Positions 7,874-14,642 of a stretch of DNA of 27,130 bases are shown here, piece after piece. This stretch comes from an uncultured Prevotella sp. (GTDB taxonomy: Bacteria; Bacteroidota; Bacteroidia; Bacteroidales; Bacteroidaceae). The notes under the pieces were generated by a model. That model was not told the DNA's origin. It saw only the letters and a list, made by a program, of their open reading frames with translations, and did no database searches. The DNA is taken from positions 1 to 27,130 of the forward strand of contig CAKPRX010000022.1 in assembly GCA_934183135.1 (NCBI GenBank), in the 5' to 3' direction. Each line of letters starts with the position of its first letter. Position 1 is the stretch's first letter. The translations under genes and the position numbers were made by a program.

Positions 7874-8256
7874 TATCTGTCTATCAGCATGATGAGCTCG
7901 TCCTTGAGGGGGTCGGGCAGGTTAATGCCACGCAGCACCAGGCTGCGGCTCCATCCTGCCACGTCGTCAGGGCGCAGGGTGTAGAGCACGTCGGCAAACT
8001 CCTGCACCTCATCATCGGTATAACCATCAGAAGGGCGGCCGCGGAAGCGGTCCAGCTCCTCGTCGTCATAATATTCTATCTCGCGGGTGGCCGCCTCCAG
8101 CATACAGTCTTGCTCACAGCGACTGTCGCCACCCGTACAGGTGCCGCAGGTGGGTTGCTGGGGCACGGGCTGCACATCGCCGCCATCCTTGGCATGCAGC
8201 GTGGTAAGGGCTGCCACCACACCTAAGGCTATCAGGGCCAGCACCAGATATATCAT
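7873..8256 (-). CDS. Small Cys-rich single-span membrane protein, function unknown
   Basis: 127 residues. Residues 1-20 are one hydrophobic helix (MIYLVLALIALGVVAALTTL) that could be a signal anchor. Then comes a cysteine cluster, C37-x2-C40-x6-C47-x3-C51 (TCGTC, RCEQDCMLEAA), and an acidic C-terminal half (YYDDEELDRFRGR, TDDEVQEFADVLYTL). The cluster could bind a metal or an Fe-S centre, or form disulfides; the sequence alone does not decide. The gene is translationally coupled on both sides: its ATG overlaps the aroA stop (ATGA), and its TAA overlaps the permease ATG (TAATG). I do not recognise a named family. Its position directly before a metal permease makes a metal-related role conceivable, but that is inference. 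Confidence 0.8.
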   Translation of the reverse strand: MIYLVLALIALGVVAALTTLHAKDGGDVQPVPQQPTCGTCTGGDSRCEQDCMLEAATREIEYYDDEELDRFRGRPSDGYTDDEVQEFADVLYTLRPDDVAGWSRSLVLRGINLPDPLKDELIMLIDR

Positions 8257-9500
8257 GGGGTCTGCGTAATCTTAAATCCGGCCCTGCGCAGGTCGTCCCA
8301 GTAGTGGGGATACGACTTGGACACCACCTCGGGATGGTTAATGGTGACGGGGCCCATGGCCAGGGCTGCGGGGGCAAAGGCCATGGCCATGCGGTGGTCC
8401 TGGTAGGTATCTATGGGCTCCATGGTGGGGGCGCACCGCTCGCCATTCCATATCAGCTCGCTGCCATGGCGGTCTGTAAGCAGTACACCCAACTTGCGCA
8501 ACTCGCACTTGAGGGCCTCTATGCGGTCGGTCTCCTTGATTTTCAGGCTGGCCAGCCCCGTGAAGTGGAAGGGGATGCCCTTAGCAGCACAGGCCACGAC
8601 GAATGTCTGGGCCAAATCGGGCGAATTGACAAAGTCGTAGTCCAGCCGGGGGAGCGTGCAGCCATGACTGGCGAGCACCACCTGCTGCCTACCGTCGGCG
8701 AGGGTGTCAAAGGTGGTCTTGACACCCATCAGCGAACCGATATAGCGGGTCACGGAGTCGCCCTGACGCGACCCGTCGCTCAGGCCAGACAGCACTACAC
8801 GGGCCTCGGGCTTGTTCAGCAGGGCCACAACCTCGTACCAGTACGAGGCGGCACTCCAGTCGTTCTCCACGGCATACGTGGTGGGGGTATAGGGTATGGG
8901 GGCCACGCTGATGGTGTCTACGTCGCTCCACTCGGCCTGCGCGCCAAACTCGGTCATCGTCCACAGGGTGAGGTCTATGTAGGGCCGCGACACGATGTCG
9001 CCCGTGAGCCTCAGCGTGAGGCCCTGTCTGAGCATGGGCCCTATCATCAGCAGGGCCGAGATGTACTGCGAGCTCACATTGCCGGCCACCTCCAGGGTGC
9101 CGCCCGCCAAGGGACGGCCCATGATACGCAGCGGTGGAAAGCCCTCGGTTCCTAAGTACTCGATGTGGGCGCCCAACTGGCGCAGGGCATCGACCAGCAC
9201 ACCTATGGGGCGCTGGCGCATACGCTCGGTACCCGTCAGCGTGTGGGTGCCCGTACCTACACTCAGGTAGGCGGCCATAAAGCGCATGGCGGTACCCGCG
9301 GCGCCTATGTCTATTACCTCGGGCAGGTCGCGCAGGGCGGCGGCCATCACGCGGGTGTCGTCACAGTCTGACAGGTTGGCGGGCAGCATAGTGCTGCCCG
9401 CAAGTGCCTGGATAATGAGCGCCCGGTTACAGATGCTCTTGGACGCAGGCAGATTTATAGTGGTGTCTATCAGGCTCGGGGCCTGTATAGTGTATTGCAT
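8253..9500 (-). CDS. aroA: 3-phosphoshikimate 1-carboxyvinyltransferase (EPSP synthase)
   Basis: 415 residues, slightly short of the usual 420-450. It joins shikimate-3-phosphate and phosphoenolpyruvate to EPSP in aromatic amino-acid and chorismate synthesis. Visible motifs are LPASKSICNRALI (K21, S22, R26), GAAGTAMRF (the counterpart of GNAGTAxR), RQRPIG, the substrate-binding GNVSSQYISALLM, LKIKETDRI and the C-terminal YQDHRMAMAFA. All key regions are intact, so it should be active. The start at 9500 fits the family N-terminus (MQYTIQAPS). No TAnnTTTG promoter is visible in the 73 nt before it, so it may be read from the metalloprotease promoter or from an atypical one. The stop overlaps the next ATG by 4 nt. 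Confidence 0.95.
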   Translation of the reverse strand: MQYTIQAPSLIDTTINLPASKSICNRALIIQALAGSTMLPANLSDCDDTRVMAAALRDLPEVIDIGAAGTAMRFMAAYLSVGTGTHTLTGTERMRQRPIGVLVDALRQLGAHIEYLGTEGFPPLRIMGRPLAGGTLEVAGNVSSQYISALLMIGPMLRQGLTLRLTGDIVSRPYIDLTLWTMTEFGAQAEWSDVDTISVAPIPYTPTTYAVENDWSAASYWYEVVALLNKPEARVVLSGLSDGSRQGDSVTRYIGSLMGVKTTFDTLADGRQQVVLASHGCTLPRLDYDFVNSPDLAQTFVVACAAKGIPFHFTGLASLKIKETDRIEALKCELRKLGVLLTDRHGSELIWNGERCAPTMEPIDTYQDHRMAMAFAPAALAMGPVTINHPEVVSKSYPHYWDDLRRAGFKITQTP

Positions 9501-9573
9501 AGCGTGTATATCGTTAGGGTATATATGTTGCAGCGTCTATATGCCACCGCGACGGGCGGCAGGGGGCCACGGC

Positions 9574-10749
9574 CTACTTCATATAACGTATGGGCAGGTC
9601 TACGATGCCCTGCGGGGCGGGCGTGGGCGCGGCTGCCCTGCTGGCAGAACGCAACCGCTGCTTGGGGCCGGGTATGAGCGGACTGTTGTACAGCACCCTG
9701 CGCATACGCGCCTTCTGCTGGGCAGTAAACTGGAAACCGTAGGTAAACGAGTAGTCCATGAGATTGGTCGCTCTGAAGGTGTTGCCCTCGGCATCGGTAC
9801 GCTCAGTAAGTCTGCTGAGCGACACGCTGCCGCCCTTGGCACTGTTAATATAGGCCGTAAGGTCGGCCAGGTAGGCGGTGCGGTTGTAGGTAGGCGTGTC
9901 GGTACAATAGTCGGTGTCCGGACAAGGGTCGGTATCGCCCTCGGCAGGCTCGGCAAAGACATGGAGCAAGCCCAGGTAGTGGCCCAGCTCATGGGCCAAG
10001 GTGATATTGGCATCGTACATGAGCTGCTGGATGGTGCCCGACTTGATAGTATGGTCCTCGTTGGCATAGCGGTCGCTCTCGTAGTCCAGGTACAGGCTGT
10101 TGATGGATGAGCAGTAGGCAAACCCGAGGTTGGACTTGGTGATATTGGCCTTGGCAGCCTCCAGGGCGGTCAGGCCGTCGGTCTCATTGACGCCCGTCAG
10201 CACGAAGGGCAGATGGCTGATGCCCAGCGTGGTGCCATTGTCGCCTGCCTCGGTAGCAAAGTTGTACACCATCACGTTGATGAAGTCGTTGGGCTCCCAC
10301 AGGTACTTGACATACTCCTTGTGATTGCCCATAAAGTCGCTCGGGTCGATAGGGTAAGTGCCGTCCCACTTGACGTACTCCACACCGGGGGTACTGAGCT
10401 TGTTGCCCTGTTCGTCGTGGGTGGCCAGGACAAAGTTGACCCTGATATTCTCGCTGCTCCCTATGTCGGTGCTGTACAGGCCGCCCTGGTAGAGTAGGTT
10501 TACATGCTCCAAGATAGTGGCCAGGCGCGTGGCGCTGACATACTGCTTGGGGTCGGCAGCGTTCTTATAGAGTACATGGAATATCACGGGCAGCCGGTAG
10601 GTATAGTTCTCATCGAGCGTGGCCGTGGTGTTGTCATCATCTTGGTCTACCTCCTTCGTGGGAGGGGTCGTGGGCTCGTCCTTGTCCGAGCAGGCAGCCA
10701 TGCCCAACAGGGTTACGGCAGCCAATAGAGCCAGAAACGTTTTGCGCAT
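9574..10749 (-). CDS. Zinc metalloprotease lipoprotein, M43 (pappalysin-like) family
   Basis: 391 residues. The signal peptide ends in the lipobox GMAAC (C20), followed by SDKDEP and a Thr/Asp-rich linker (about 21-48), so it is a lipoprotein. The catalytic zinc motif is HELGHYLGLLH (H253, E254, H257, H263). A Met-turn follows (NLMDYS, M331). Between them lies a Cys-bearing loop (DPCPDTDYCTDTP), typical of M43 proteases. It probably acts at the cell surface or in the periplasm; the substrate is unknown. The C-terminus (about 362-391) is a short Arg/Ala/Pro-rich extension with no T9SS sorting domain. A strong promoter lies at 10931-10961, giving a leader of about 175 nt. The A-rich stretch TAAAAAAGAAAAGAT directly precedes the ATG. 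It resembles the Bacteroides M43-type lipoprotein family. Confidence 0.9.
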   Translation of the reverse strand: MRKTFLALLAAVTLLGMAACSDKDEPTTPPTKEVDQDDDNTTATLDENYTYRLPVIFHVLYKNAADPKQYVSATRLATILEHVNLLYQGGLYSTDIGSSENIRVNFVLATHDEQGNKLSTPGVEYVKWDGTYPIDPSDFMGNHKEYVKYLWEPNDFINVMVYNFATEAGDNGTTLGISHLPFVLTGVNETDGLTALEAAKANITKSNLGFAYCSSINSLYLDYESDRYANEDHTIKSGTIQQLMYDANITLAHELGHYLGLLHVFAEPAEGDTDPCPDTDYCTDTPTYNRTAYLADLTAYINSAKGGSVSLSRLTERTDAEGNTFRATNLMDYSFTYGFQFTAQQKARMRRVLYNSPLIPGPKQRLRSASRAAAPTPAPQGIVDLPIRYMK

Positions 10750-10777
10750 ATCTTTTCTTTTTTACAGGGGTGTCACG

Positions 10778-10818
10778 GATGGGCCCATGAGGCCATCGTC
10801 CACCTTGTTATATATATA
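10778..10818 (-). promoter_or_regulatory. Leader hairpin and AT-rich 18-mer before the M43 lipoprotein gene
   Basis: CACCTTGTTATATATATA (plus strand, 10801-10818) matches 17 of 18 bases of the motif upstream of the TonB receptor. Directly downstream in the transcript is a small hairpin (10778-10797; GATG/CATC and GCC/GGC with one bulge). Both lie inside the predicted 175-nt leader. Function unknown. Confidence 0.4.
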
Positions 10819-10930
10819 GGTAACTCACCATGCTGCCAGGGTCTGCCTCTGTAGCCCTATGGCCGGCAGGGACGCCACAGGCACACGCCACGCGAGGGCC
10901 CGGGTAACCTGGGATGGCACCTATGGTTTA

Positions 10931-10961
10931 CAAAGTTAGCGCAAAAAGGAGATAACTCAAA
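10931..10961 (-). promoter_or_regulatory. Promoter of the M43 lipoprotein gene
   Basis: Read on the minus strand: TTTG (10958-10961), a 19-bp spacer, then TAACTTTG (10931-10938). This is a full match to the Bacteroidetes consensus. Transcription should start near 10924, leaving a leader of about 175 nt. It may also serve aroA and the genes after it. Confidence 0.75.
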
Positions 10962-11008
10962 ACAAATGGTATTTTTTTTGATATTTTCACGGTTAGGGCA
11001 GCCGTGGC

Positions 11009-12904
11009 CTACGCCCATTTGAGGCGCAGGCTGTTGAGCACCACGCTCACGCTGCTCATGGCCATGAGGGCGCTGGCCCACATGGGGGTTATCTGGAAAT
11101 CGGTAACGGCATAGAGGGCTCCGGCAGCCAGCGGTATGCACACCACGTTGTACACGAAGGCCCAGAAGAGGTTCTGGTGTATCATGCCCACCGTCTGGCG
11201 CGACAGGGTCACGGCATCGGCTATGCGGCGCAGGTCGGTGCCCATCAGCGTAACCTGGGCCACGTCGATGGCCACATCGGTACCACGGCCCATGGCTATG
11301 CTCACGTCGGCGGCGGCCAGCGCCTGACTGTCATTGATGCCGTCGCCCACCATGGCCACGCGGTGGCCATGGCCCTGGAGCGTCCGCACCAGGTTCTCCT
11401 TGTCCTGTGGCAGCACCCTACTCTTCCAGTGGCCGATGCCCACCTGTCTGGCCCAGTAGCTCACGGCCTCGTCGCGGTCGCCGCTCATCAGGTAGACGGC
11501 TATGCCAGCCTGCTGCAACCGGGCGATGGCCTCGGCGGCATGGGGCTTGAGCGACTCGCGCTCGGTGATGCCCATGTCGGCTGTGGCGCCCTCGCGTGGC
11601 AGGGTCAGGGTACCCGTCTTGTCTATCACCATGGCATCTATGCGCCGCATGTTCTCCAGGGCGGTGGCGTCGCGCACCAGGATGCCTTCCTGGGCGGCAC
11701 GCCCTATGCCCACCATGAGGGCGGTAGGCGTGGCCAGCCCCATGGCACACGGGCAGGCGATGACCAGTACCGACACGGCCGACAGGATGGCACGGGGGAG
11801 CTGGGCGGTGCCGCCCAGGACCAGCCAGAGCACCAGGGTGAGGAGCGACAGCCCGAAGACGGTAGGAACGAAGATGGCCGCGAGGCGGTCTACCACGCGC
11901 TGAACGGGTGCCTTGGAGCCCTGGGCCTGCTGCACGGCGCGTATGATGTGGGCCAGCATGGTGTGGCTGCCCACCTGCTCGGCCCTGAAGCGCAGGGCGC
12001 CCCGGCGCACCATCGTACCGGCCAGCACGCGGTCGGCGGGATGCTTCTCTATCAGCTCGGGCTCGCCGCTTATCATGCTCTCATCGACATAGGCCGCGTC
12101 GGTGCCCCAGCTCACCACACTGCCGTCTACCGGCATCTTCTCGCCGGCACGCACCTCTATCAGGTCGCCCGGCTGCAGGGCCGTGAGGGGTATGTCGGTA
12201 ACCCCGTCGGCAGTAACCACATGGGCGGTGCGCGGGGCCAGTTCCATCAGCGACCGTATGGCCGTGGCCGTGCTGCGCTTGGCCCGCTCCTCTAACAGGC
12301 GGCCGGTAAGTACAAAGGCCAGTATCATCACCGTGGCATCATAGTAGGTGTGCCACGACAGGCCGGCGGATGCCCAGAAGCTCCTGCCCCAGAAGGTATT
12401 GAACACGCTGAACGCGAAAGATATGAGGGTGCTCATGGCCACCAGGGTGTCCATGTTGGCTGCATGGTGGGTAAGCTGTCGCCAGGCCGAGGTATAGAAC
12501 TGGCGGCCACACCACACCATGGCAGCGGCGGCCAGCAGCATCATGGTCTGGTTGGCCGTGTCGGCGCTGCCCAGGTGTACCCACCCCATGCTGATGGCCA
12601 TGGTGAGCACGGCCAGCACCCAGGCCAGCACCATGCGTCGCAGCAGCAGGCGATAGGCCCGTCGTTCTATCTGTTCGACATTGCGGTCGTCTTCGATGAC
12701 CATGTCATAGCCCACACCGCTCAGGGCCTCTTTCATGGCCTGGGGCGAGGTGCGGGTGGGGTCGTAGGTTACCAGCACCGTGCGGGCGGCCAGGTTTACA
12801 TTGGCCTGGACCACTCCGTCTATCTCGCGGAGGCGCCGCTCTACGTTGGCGGCACATCCGGCGCACATCATGCCTAACACGGCTATTGTCCTTGTTTCCA
12901 TCAT
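11009..12904 (-). CDS. copA: Copper-type P1B ATPase with a missing nucleotide-binding domain
   Basis: 631 residues from the ATG at 12904 (MMETRT; 12901 is equally possible). Order: HMA metal-binding domain with GMMCAGC (C14, C17); membrane segments from about 91; actuator domain with SGEP (279-282); CPC in the ion-path helix (C384-P385-C386); phosphorylation motif DKTGTLT (D428); GDGIND (520-525); and the C-terminal pair of helices. It should export monovalent copper (CPC class). Oddity: only about 15 residues separate DKTGTLT from the ESLKPHAAEAI segment of the P-domain. In CopA proteins roughly 100 more residues lie there, carrying the N-domain with the SEHPL motif that contacts ATP. D428 to GDGIND spans about 93 residues against roughly 190 normally. 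The frame is otherwise intact. A longer start at 13018 would cross the promoter and was rejected. Confidence 0.88.
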   Translation of the reverse strand: MMETRTIAVLGMMCAGCAANVERRLREIDGVVQANVNLAARTVLVTYDPTRTSPQAMKEALSGVGYDMVIEDDRNVEQIERRAYRLLLRRMVLAWVLAVLTMAISMGWVHLGSADTANQTMMLLAAAAMVWCGRQFYTSAWRQLTHHAANMDTLVAMSTLISFAFSVFNTFWGRSFWASAGLSWHTYYDATVMILAFVLTGRLLEERAKRSTATAIRSLMELAPRTAHVVTADGVTDIPLTALQPGDLIEVRAGEKMPVDGSVVSWGTDAAYVDESMISGEPELIEKHPADRVLAGTMVRRGALRFRAEQVGSHTMLAHIIRAVQQAQGSKAPVQRVVDRLAAIFVPTVFGLSLLTLVLWLVLGGTAQLPRAILSAVSVLVIACPCAMGLATPTALMVGIGRAAQEGILVRDATALENMRRIDAMVIDKTGTLTLPREGATADMGITERESLKPHAAEAIARLQQAGIAVYLMSGDRDEAVSYWARQVGIGHWKSRVLPQDKENLVRTLQGHGHRVAMVGDGINDSQALAAADVSIAMGRGTDVAIDVAQVTLMGTDLRRIADAVTLSRQTVGMIHQNLFWAFVYNVVCIPLAAGALYAVTDFQITPMWASALMAMSSVSVVLNSLRLKWA

Positions 12905-12930
12905 TGTTCTGTCATTCTGTCTATCTTCTG

Positions 12931-12938
12931 CAAAGGTA
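12931..12938 (-). promoter_or_regulatory. -7 box of the copper ATPase promoter
   Basis: On the minus strand this reads TACCTTTG, matching TAnnTTTG, 27 nt before the ATG at 12904. No TTTG is found at the expected -33 position, which suggests a weak promoter that needs an activator. Confidence 0.6.
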
Positions 12939-12942
12939 CACA

Positions 12943-12956
12943 CTATCGGCCGATAG
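12943..12956. promoter_or_regulatory. Perfect 14-bp palindrome in the copper ATPase promoter spacer
   Basis: CTATCGGCCGATAG is fully self-complementary and begins 5 bp upstream of the -7 box, where the promoter spacer lies. This position suits an activator that reshapes the spacer or a repressor that blocks it. The neighbouring HMA-AraC protein is one candidate binder, although AraC proteins often use direct repeats. Confidence 0.5.
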
Positions 12957-13019
12957 GGCGTTATGTTTTTCTGCGAAAAGGTTATAACATTCTGCCACGG
13001 TGGTCGTAGGCCCACCAAT

Positions 13020-13047
13020 GGCCCTCGCTACGAGGGCCACGAGGGCC
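13020..13047. repeat. Inverted plus direct repeat between the HMA-AraC gene and copA
   Basis: GGCCCTCG (13020-13027) and CGAGGGCC (13031-13038) form a tight hairpin with a 3-nt loop. CGAGGGCC is repeated again at 13040-13047. It lies just after the HMA-AraC stop codon and could act as a terminator, but there is no T-run. Confidence 0.4.
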
Positions 13048-13067
13048 GCGGCTATAGGCCGAGGGGG

Positions 13068-13640
13068 CTATATCCGGTCCAGGGCCTGCCGCGACTGGGC
13101 CTGCAGGGCCTTGTACTGAGTGGGGGTCAGTCCGGTGACGCTCTTGAACTGTGCGCTGAGATAGGCTGTACTCGAGTAGTGCATCTGCAGGGCTATCTCG
13201 GACAGGGTGAGCTGTCCGTACTGCAGCAGTTCCTTGACACGCTCTATGCGCTGATGGATATAGTAGCGCTCTATGGTGATACCGGCAACCTCGGAAAACA
13301 CCCTGCTGGCCGAGGCGTAGTCGCAGTGGGTAAGGCGGACGATGTTGGCCGACAGGTTGACAGTGGGGTCTTCCTGGCCGTGGTGTACCATCTGGACAAT
13401 GGCGGTACGGATGCGCTCGGCGGTCTGCTGGCGCTGCTCGTCTATCAGCTCAAATCCCTCACGGGCCAACAGCGTGCGCAGCGTGTCCATGGCCGCTGCC
13501 GTGGGAACGCCCTGCACCCGCACGCAGCCCAACTGGACCGACAGCGGGACAAGTCCGGCCTGGCGCAGGATGGCCGTGACGGAAGCTATGCAGCGGTCGC
13601 ACACCATATTCTTAATGATAAATGTCGTATCCATACTCAT
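13068..13640 (-). CDS. HMA-AraC fusion regulator, probable copper sensor
   Basis: 190 residues. Residues about 4-70 are a heavy-metal-associated (HMA) fold with a CxxC site in IIKNMVCDRC (C14, C17). Residues about 85-185 are an AraC-type double helix-turn-helix (LSANIVRLTHCDYASASRVFSEVAGITIERYYIHQRIERVKELL, LTLSEIALQMHYSSTAYLSAQFKSVTGLTPTQYK; positions approximate). A metal-binding domain fused directly to a DNA-binding domain suggests that it senses copper and controls the adjacent ATPase. It has its own promoter (13655-13685), with a leader of only about 8 nt, and lies 163 nt before the copA start. The start at 13640 gives MSMDTTF; M3 is an alternative. Metal identity and whether it activates or represses are inferred. 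Confidence 0.9.
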   Translation of the reverse strand: MSMDTTFIIKNMVCDRCIASVTAILRQAGLVPLSVQLGCVRVQGVPTAAAMDTLRTLLAREGFELIDEQRQQTAERIRTAIVQMVHHGQEDPTVNLSANIVRLTHCDYASASRVFSEVAGITIERYYIHQRIERVKELLQYGQLTLSEIALQMHYSSTAYLSAQFKSVTGLTPTQYKALQAQSRQALDRI

Positions 13641-13654
13641 ACCTTATCGATTTA

Positions 13655-13685
13655 CAAAGGTAGTGCAAGCCGGAGAGATTACAAA
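13655..13685 (-). promoter_or_regulatory. Promoter of the HMA-AraC gene
   Basis: On the minus strand: TTTG (13682-13685), a 19-bp spacer, then TACCTTTG (13655-13662). The box ends 15 nt before the ATG at 13640, so the leader is very short. Confidence 0.75.
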
Positions 13686-13895
13686 GCAATTTTTAGCTTT
13701 TATTTCAGTTCAGCTGTTGGTCCCAGTCTCGCGCGCGTACCTTTATATATATTATACTATCGTGGGACAGGTGAGCCAGGCGGCCATGAGCCGATACCTA
13801 AAGGCGATAATCATATCAGAAACCCGCACGATGCCTCTACTAAAGGCTGAGGTTGTTAAGATTTATCGTTTTTCGATATTTTTTTACTGTTTTTC
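13686..13895. other. Gene-free divergent intergenic region
   Basis: No gene is visible between the HMA-AraC promoter and the DUF2975 promoter. The stretch holds an AT tract (TTTATATATATTATA, about 13742-13756) and the left operator at 13864-13878. Frames that cross it have no recognisable protein. Confidence 0.6.
13864..13878. promoter_or_regulatory. Operator 1, TATCG-N5-CGATA
   Basis: TATCG (13864-13868), TTTTT, CGATA (13874-13878). It lies 18 bp upstream of the -33 box of the DUF2975 promoter and has the same half-sites and spacing as 13930-13944. It is a likely binding site of the XRE protein encoded in this operon (inference). Confidence 0.55.
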
Positions 13896-13926
13896 TTGGT
13901 CAGAAGAAAAACAATACGTACCTTTG
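13896..13926 (+). promoter_or_regulatory. Promoter of the DUF2975-XRE operon
   Basis: TTGG at 13896-13899 (near match to TTTG), a 19-bp spacer, and TACCTTTG at 13919-13926. It lies exactly between the two TATCG-N5-CGATA sites. The leader to the ATG at 13970 is about 38 nt. Confidence 0.65.
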
Positions 13927-13929
13927 CAT

Positions 13930-13944
13930 TATCGATAAACGATA
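13930..13944. promoter_or_regulatory. Operator 2, TATCG-N5-CGATA
   Basis: TATCG (13930-13934), ATAAA, CGATA (13940-13944). It begins 4 bp after the -7 box, over the predicted start of transcription. Its centre is 66 bp from that of operator 1. A protein bound here would block initiation, and pairing with operator 1 could loop the DNA. Confidence 0.55.
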
Positions 13945-13969
13945 AAAGAATATCATTAAACAAGAAATA

Positions 13970-14626
13970 ATGACCACTAAACGCAAGTTCAATCTCTATT
14001 GCATCTTACTTCTGGCAGCCGTGGCTTTCTCTCTCTTCACGGCTGCCCAGAAGTTTGCCACGGGCTTCAGCCAGGGGTGGAAAGACGCCACCATCGAAAT
14101 GCAGCGCAGTGCCGGAACTGCCAACTACGAGGCATACGAGCTAACCCTACAGGCCAACGACCCCAGGCGGTGCGAGCTGGCCCTTACCAACACTGCCACA
14201 GGCAAGACCGACTCGCTGCGGGTAAGCCAGGCCATGGCCTGGGTATCTACCAAGGAGCGCCCCACCGAGAGCCTGCCAGTGATAGTGGGCAAGCTGGTGG
14301 TAATAGCCCTTATCCCAGTGTGCTTCATAGCCTTCTGGGTGGTGTTCGTACGCCTGGTGCTGGCCGTGAACCGCGGCGACGACTTCGACACATCGACCAC
14401 CCGGCGGCTACGCCTCATGGGCTGGCTGCTCATAGGCCAGTACGCAAGCGAATGGATATTCCAGCTCCTCACGCTGCCGCCGGCCATAAGCTACGAGGGC
14501 TACCAGGTAAGCCCGTCCATGGACACCGACCCCATGTTGCTGGTATCGGGCATCGGCCTGCTGGTGGTGAGTCAGCTCTTTGCCGTGGGCCAGCGCATGA
14601 AGGAAGAAAACGAACTGACCATCTGA
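13970..14626 (+). CDS. DUF2975 membrane protein
   Basis: 218 residues. Predicted membrane segments lie near 9-28, 103-130, 148-168 and 187-208. A soluble stretch sits between the first two, and a charged loop (NRGDDFDTSTTRRLRLMG) follows the second. This charged loop before a membrane helix is the usual signature of DUF2975. Function is unknown. DUF2975 genes are typically followed by a small YozG-like XRE regulator, as here (17 nt downstream), so the pair is probably a membrane protein with its own transcription regulator. The start at 13970 is preceded by an A-rich leader (AAACAAGAAATA) and a promoter with twin operators. Confidence 0.85.
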   Translation: MTTKRKFNLYCILLLAAVAFSLFTAAQKFATGFSQGWKDATIEMQRSAGTANYEAYELTLQANDPRRCELALTNTATGKTDSLRVSQAMAWVSTKERPTESLPVIVGKLVVIALIPVCFIAFWVVFVRLVLAVNRGDDFDTSTTRRLRLMGWLLIGQYASEWIFQLLTLPPAISYEGYQVSPSMDTDPMLLVSGIGLLVVSQLFAVGQRMKEENELTI

Positions 14627-14642
14627 CAAAACCACACAGGAC

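Noticed and set aside
12905..13018. Upstream extension of the copper ATPase
   Set aside because: It would translate the -7 box and palindrome; the HMA domain begins right after 12904.
13738..13745. TACCTTTA as a plus-strand -7 box
   Set aside because: The last base of TAnnTTTG is wrong and no TTTG lies 19-20 bp upstream; the better promoter is at 13896-13926.
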